NCBI GenBank assembly: GCA_026936325.1
Contig: JAPTHN010000003.1
Location: forward strand, 99,729,538-99,793,537
Direction: 5' to 3'
DNA from: Platynereis dumerilii
Lineage: Eukaryota; Annelida; Polychaeta; Phyllodocida; Nereididae
Length of the DNA stretch: 64,000 nt
Of this stretch, positions 59,552 to 64,000 are shown piece after piece; position 1 is the stretch's first letter, and every line of letters starts with the position of its first letter. The position numbers were made by a program, and so were the translations under genes. The notes beneath the pieces are model-generated. The model did not search any database, had not been told where the DNA came from, and saw only the letters and a list, made by a program, of their open reading frames with translations.

Positions 59552-62284
59552 TAGATACATACGCATGGTCTTTCTTTTGTGGTATACTAAATCTGAACTG
59601 CTACTCATTGAAACCATGGCTGTAGCATTGTAAATTGATACTAGATTTAGTCAAAGGCCTAAAAATTTGGACTGGAAGCCCTATTGACCAAATCATGCAC
59701 AACCTCCCAACACATATCTTTTCTCCTATGCTTTTACGCTTCGGAACTTTATTTTACAAGGTATTCAATGATTCATGGAAAAGGTATATCAAAAAACCTG
59801 AACAGCATTATCTTTTCATTATGTTAAATGATTCATTTGACGGGAGCAGCGTTTTCTCGCTTCATAAATGAATTAACCATCTTGTGCAAAAACATGTTTA
59901 TTTATAGTATACAGAGAGAGTAACATCTTAATTCCTTGAGAATGCATAGAACAACAACATACTTACTGAATAATTTATTCCAAGTGGGAAGGAGCAGACA
60001 AATGAAGTCCAAGTGTCACAACCTTTCAAAGGACAAGAGATGTGTTGAAGGTCAAACACACTGCAGGATGTTGACACTCCAAGTCAAACTGCTTCACACT
60101 TCTTGTGGTCCTTTTGTTAATATGGAATTGTATGGTGTCATTGGTGTGCCTTGATGATACTAATGTGTCAGCTATGCACTTCTTTGAGTTATTTGGCATG
60201 CCATTCAGTATCTATTGATACCAAATACTTCATACTTCTGGTGCTTAGCTGACTTATCTTCAAGGCGCAGTTGACAACAATTTGAGATGCTGTCTTGAGC
60301 GTAAGTCACCTGCAAAGTGCTCCAATAATTTTGGTTATCTACTCTCTACACCAAAGCATGAGGTAACAAGCCTTCTTATGTCAATGTGCGGCCTGGATAA
60401 TGGAGAGGCCCAGGGCTGAGATTAACTTCCTGGATATTTTGATGAGCAGGCTGTTACATGTTAGCAGAGGGGAAATAATTTCCTTCATCTCTGGGGAAGA
60501 TCCGGAGATGTAGTGTAGTAAAGTTGTACCTGAGAGCATCCAGTGCCATCTAGAGTTATCATACATCAAAGTGTTTCCATCCGGTACCGGATATATTTTC
60601 TATCATAAGTTTCCTGTAACTTTGTATAGTCAATCAGCACTATCAGAACATCTGAAGTGCATGCAAAGAAAAAATCATTATTTGAAGCAAATATCTATAA
60701 GATAAAAGTATCACACCTCGTTCTGGCCTCAGTGCCCAATGAAATATTGGATCATTTGATTAAGAAGAACAAAGCTTGTTGGTCTTCAACATTGCGTGAT
60801 GTCTTTTTAATAATGCTTGCGATGCACTCTCTGAAGAACATAATTTGAGCTACCATTCGGTTTTGGTAATTCTGAAATCACAACTCTGGCAATTAATGGC
60901 GGTTACACATTCCAAGTTTTCACTTTAAAATAACAAACAATTCATTGAAGAACGCAAGTCATTGACTGTGCTATTTTTTGCCAGTTGTTTTCAATGAGTA
61001 TAACTGTGCATAGAGGAACATTTATAATTGTAGCAATTTGGCTTAAAATATTGGTCCAATTGTTTCACTTCATGCTGTGTACATGTCAGTTCAACTTTGC
61101 TATCAGCTGACAAAATTTGTCAACCGCAACTTATGGAGAGTATCTACATTCATTATCACTGTAGGTGTACTCTGTTGAGTTGGTGTTAGTTATAAAACAA
61201 AGAACAATCACCATGGAGATAGTTCTAAGGGAATCACTGGCAAGTGGCCAAACGGAAGTGAGTTTGGACAACTTCCTTTCTGGAAATGCCGCTCTGATTG
61301 CCTTTGGGAACGGAAACGGGCAATTTGCAATTGTCTGGGGTCAAACGTCACAATGAGACATCAGTGTGGAATTAACACATCACTAAAGTCTATAAGAAAC
61401 TTTGGCCAGATTCTTTGGACAGAAGTTTATCTAATACCCAAGCTTGACCCACTTTAGTTGCAAGAAGCTGCAAAGCAGAGAACGTTGATACATACGTAGT
61501 TTATTTTCCTTGACAGAAATAAATACTCACACAAGTAACTCCAGTTATCTCCTTTTAAAAGGTGACGAAATGACCATTATATCAGCATCCACAATGATAA
61601 CGAAAAAATGGAATCAATTATGAAGAAGGGTTGCATGGCTACATCATCATTAGTTTATATTTACACCCATCAAATGAAAACTAAAACCATGATTGTCATC
61701 TACTGAAACATAATTCGAAGAACAATGATTTTCACCATAGCAATTATCATTTTGACGATTGTTAACCTGAAATATCGTACTTTCATTAGTCACTGTAGCA
61801 ATTTTAATATGATATATCATATTCAGAGTTCCTGCAATATATACAGCCTTCAGACCATCTTGCCTTGTTGATGGCTACTATCCCACAGCTCTTGTAGTGG
61901 ATTGTCATACCAAGGAGAGACCACGACCACATACCACTAGAGATCACTTCATTGGTGGGGCAGTTGTATAATACAGGCAATAACAGCATTATTATTAATA
62001 CCTCAAGCTTGATATAACATATAAGCAAAAATCATATATGTTCTCTACCTCTTATATGATATTCCTAATCTCCTTTATTCTGCACTGATTATTGCACGGC
62101 CCACTTACATGAGCACTATCTGTGGCCTTTTTGGTGGTTCACATGAAGGAATCTCGGACCAAGATGGTGCTAAAGGATGAACTAGAAATGGTTAACCTGT
62201 TCCTTCATACCATCATTATAATTATCCGCTATATCACAAATGCACTTGTTTGTACCCTTAATATCTTATACACCTACTACTTCT
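59552..62284. other. Unassigned non-coding sequence
   Basis: No frame over 78 codons, no paired terminal repeats and no matches to other parts of the window. It may be unique host sequence. Confidence 0.45.
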
Positions 62285-62555
62285 CAAGGGTGCCGGAAGG
62301 AATCGCGGGCGGCAGGGGCGGTCAAACGAAAAAGGGCATATCATATTCGCGCCAATTTCACGGGACAAAATTTAAATAGAGGGTCAATAATAATTTTAAT
62401 GTAGACTTGATCATTTGTGCCTAAAATTGATAAAATAAGGCCAAATAATATTTTTTGCTTTATGATCAAAAGGGCACCCTTGCCCCCCCTGCCCCCCTTG
62501 GGCAAGGGCAGGAGGGGCAATTGCCCCCCCTGCCCCCCCTGTTCCGGCACCCCTG
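62285..62555. mobile_element. 271-bp hAT-type MITE
   Basis: The ends CAAGGGTGCCGGAA and, inverted, CAGGGGTGCCGGAAC are flanked by an 8-bp duplication with one mismatch (CTACTTCT at 62277-62284, TTACTTCT at 62556-62563). GGGCAGG/CCTGCCCC-rich tracts near the right end can fold back. No coding capacity. Confidence 0.8.
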
Positions 62556-62563
62556 TTACTTCT

Positions 62564-63386
62564 ATTCATTCTTAGTTTATGCTAAGTCAACTTTCTCCTG
62601 CAGACCTACATAAATATGATATGTTTTTGGGTCTCAGGTCAATAACATTAACTGATAAAAGAATAAGAGGCCTATCTGTTACAATTTACTCGTATACCTA
62701 GTTCCACCAGATCTTTGTAATTGTCTCCGTCAGACGCACAAGAAATAACTATCATTCAAACCTGCCAAAAATATATATCACATTTGTCTTATTGGCATTC
62801 AGCCTGACTGGCTTCTGGTCAGATGTCAATGATTTCCTGATCCAGTCATCCCATACAACTGGCAAGCAGACAGCAGGCCAGAAAATCAATAGCAGACAAA
62901 TTTGTCATCTTACGATGTCGCTCAGTTGCCTTGATCTCAATATTAGGATGACTTTTTAAAAAGTCCAAAATACTTTATCCTTTATCATTAGGTAATCCTT
63001 GTCTACCTCAATTTGTTGTACATTCTGAAAATTTATTCTCTGATATCATGCGTCAAACTGGTAACATAATGCCATATGAAAATGTCATCGTCTCCATTAT
63101 CATAGACAATGATACACATTTAGAAATTATTGTTTCAATGGTGTCTCCGGTTGGATTCAAGTTTAAAACAGATTTAACTTATGTTGAGCCGCGTGTTGAA
63201 CAGTAGTTTTAATCATCGTTTTCCTCATCAGTTCGTTACTGTGTCTTCCTGCATTCCTAATTTCCTTACCAAATGCATAAAAAACCACTAATAAGCTCCA
63301 TCTGCCACAATGTAAAATGGTTGGGATTTCATCAAAATATGACAAGTAGCCATACTTAAGACAATGATATATATATATATATAGTA
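62564..63386. other. Unassigned non-coding sequence
   Basis: Nothing recognised apart from a TA run at 63369-63383. Confidence 0.4.
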
Positions 63387-63526
63387 GTTATACCATGGGC
63401 ATATGTGGTATACGGAGATATATACAGCCGAGGTGGTAAATATAACCCGAGGGCGTAGCCCGAGGGTTATATTTACCACCGAGGCTGTATATATCCCGTA
63501 TACCACAAATATGCCTTTGGTATAAC
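63387..63526. repeat. 140-bp palindrome
   Basis: Arms of about 68 bp run from GTTATACC to GGTATAAC around a GTA centre near 63455. They share GTGGTATACGG, GATATATACAGCC and GGTGGTAAATATAACCC. Mismatches are few and include two places where CCGAGG or CGAGGG faces its own inversion. It would form a strong hairpin. Confidence 0.88.
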
Positions 63527-63529
63527 TGA

Positions 63530-63930
63530 TTTATACCATTATTCGCTGTTTCAGAGGATTATTTTGTTATCATGTGTTTGGAGATAAAGACCGATTTACT
63601 AAAAATGTCTTTATTTTATTACCAGAGATACCAAAATGGTCATAAAATTTTTCTTTATTTAACAAAATTGACAACTTATTTTTTAAATCAATATTCCAGT
63701 GTCAATAACTTAAAAATTATGTTCAAGCTACAAAACTCTTGTAAACTCCAGAGTGAGGCTCAATGGCATCTGTCATGACGTCATGATTCAAATGCTGGCT
63801 TCTGATTGGCTGATTCAGTGTTTGTGCATTGTGACATCACCACTTGTCACGTGACCACTAAATATACGTGATATATGGCGAGATATATCATGGTAAATAT
63901 TGAAGGATTTATCAGCGAGTATGGTATAAA
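63530..63930. mobile_element. MITE-like element with TTTATACCAT ends
   Basis: The left end TTTATACCATTATTCGCTG and the inverted right end TTTATACCATACTCGCTG match over most positions. The body includes GATTGGCTGATTCAGTG and CACGTGACC but no gene. It shares the TTATACCAT terminus with the adjoining palindrome at 63387, so the two may be one composite element. Confidence 0.6.
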
Positions 63931-64000
63931 TATATATATATATATATGAGATGATAAGAAGCAAAAAGTTGAATGGAACTGTCTAATAGTGTTTATAGCT

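Noticed and set aside
62341-62550. 69-codon Gly-rich frame
   Set aside because: Produced by the C/G-rich fold-back of a 271-bp MITE.

Overview
The window is AT-rich animal DNA made almost entirely of repeats. Evidence for an animal source: APE-type LINEs of the CR1/L2 group, a Pao/BEL LTR element, mariner- and hAT-like short elements, a tRNA-derived SINE, and long GATA/TCTA and CTGT microsatellites. I found no host gene, rRNA, functional tRNA gene or CRISPR array. A marine invertebrate deuterostome, for example a sea urchin, fits best, but that is inference from repeat content.

Layout. (1) 1-5.0 kb: sparse sequence with a SINE tail at the very start and a 5'-truncated LINE end near 3.5-4.2 kb. 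(2) About 5.0-41.9 kb: a tandem array of a non-coding 6-7 kb unit: a partial copy A, copy B split by insertions, and copies C and D; a diverged fragment E lies near 47-48 kb. Inserted into copy B at 6478-21967 is a young BEL element on the minus strand. Its right-hand LTR is itself interrupted by an 8.3 kb two-ORF LINE (LINE A, 13085-21416, minus). Copy C carries a truncated LINE (LINE C, 29564-30601) and copy D a short LINE 3' end, both with empty sites visible in the other copies. (3) 41.9-50.3 kb: non-autonomous DNA transposons (mariner-like at 41900 and 45363, a GGGGAGAG-ended element at 48698) and microsatellites. (4) 50.6-59.6 kb: a second two-ORF LINE (LINE B, plus). A 194-bp MITE interrupts its ORF2, and a 4.4 kb hAT-like element with an 8-bp target duplication sits in its 3' UTR; that element holds further nested repeats including SINEs. 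(5) 59.6-64 kb: unassigned sequence, a 271-bp hAT-type MITE and a strong palindrome.

The most notable item is LINE A. Its ORF1 protein (574 aa from the first ATG) has a coiled coil, an L1-ORF1-like RNA-binding region and a complete C-terminal NADAR (YbiA/DUF1768) domain, a fold that in other proteins acts on ADP-ribose-linked substrates. Both LINE A ORFs are open and its 5' end appears intact, so it looks full length. A NADAR enzyme carried by a retrotransposon suggests an accessory, possibly counter-defence, function; that function is inference. LINE B uses a different ORF1 design: PHD finger, coiled coil, SGNH-hydrolase-like domain and two CCHC knuckles.
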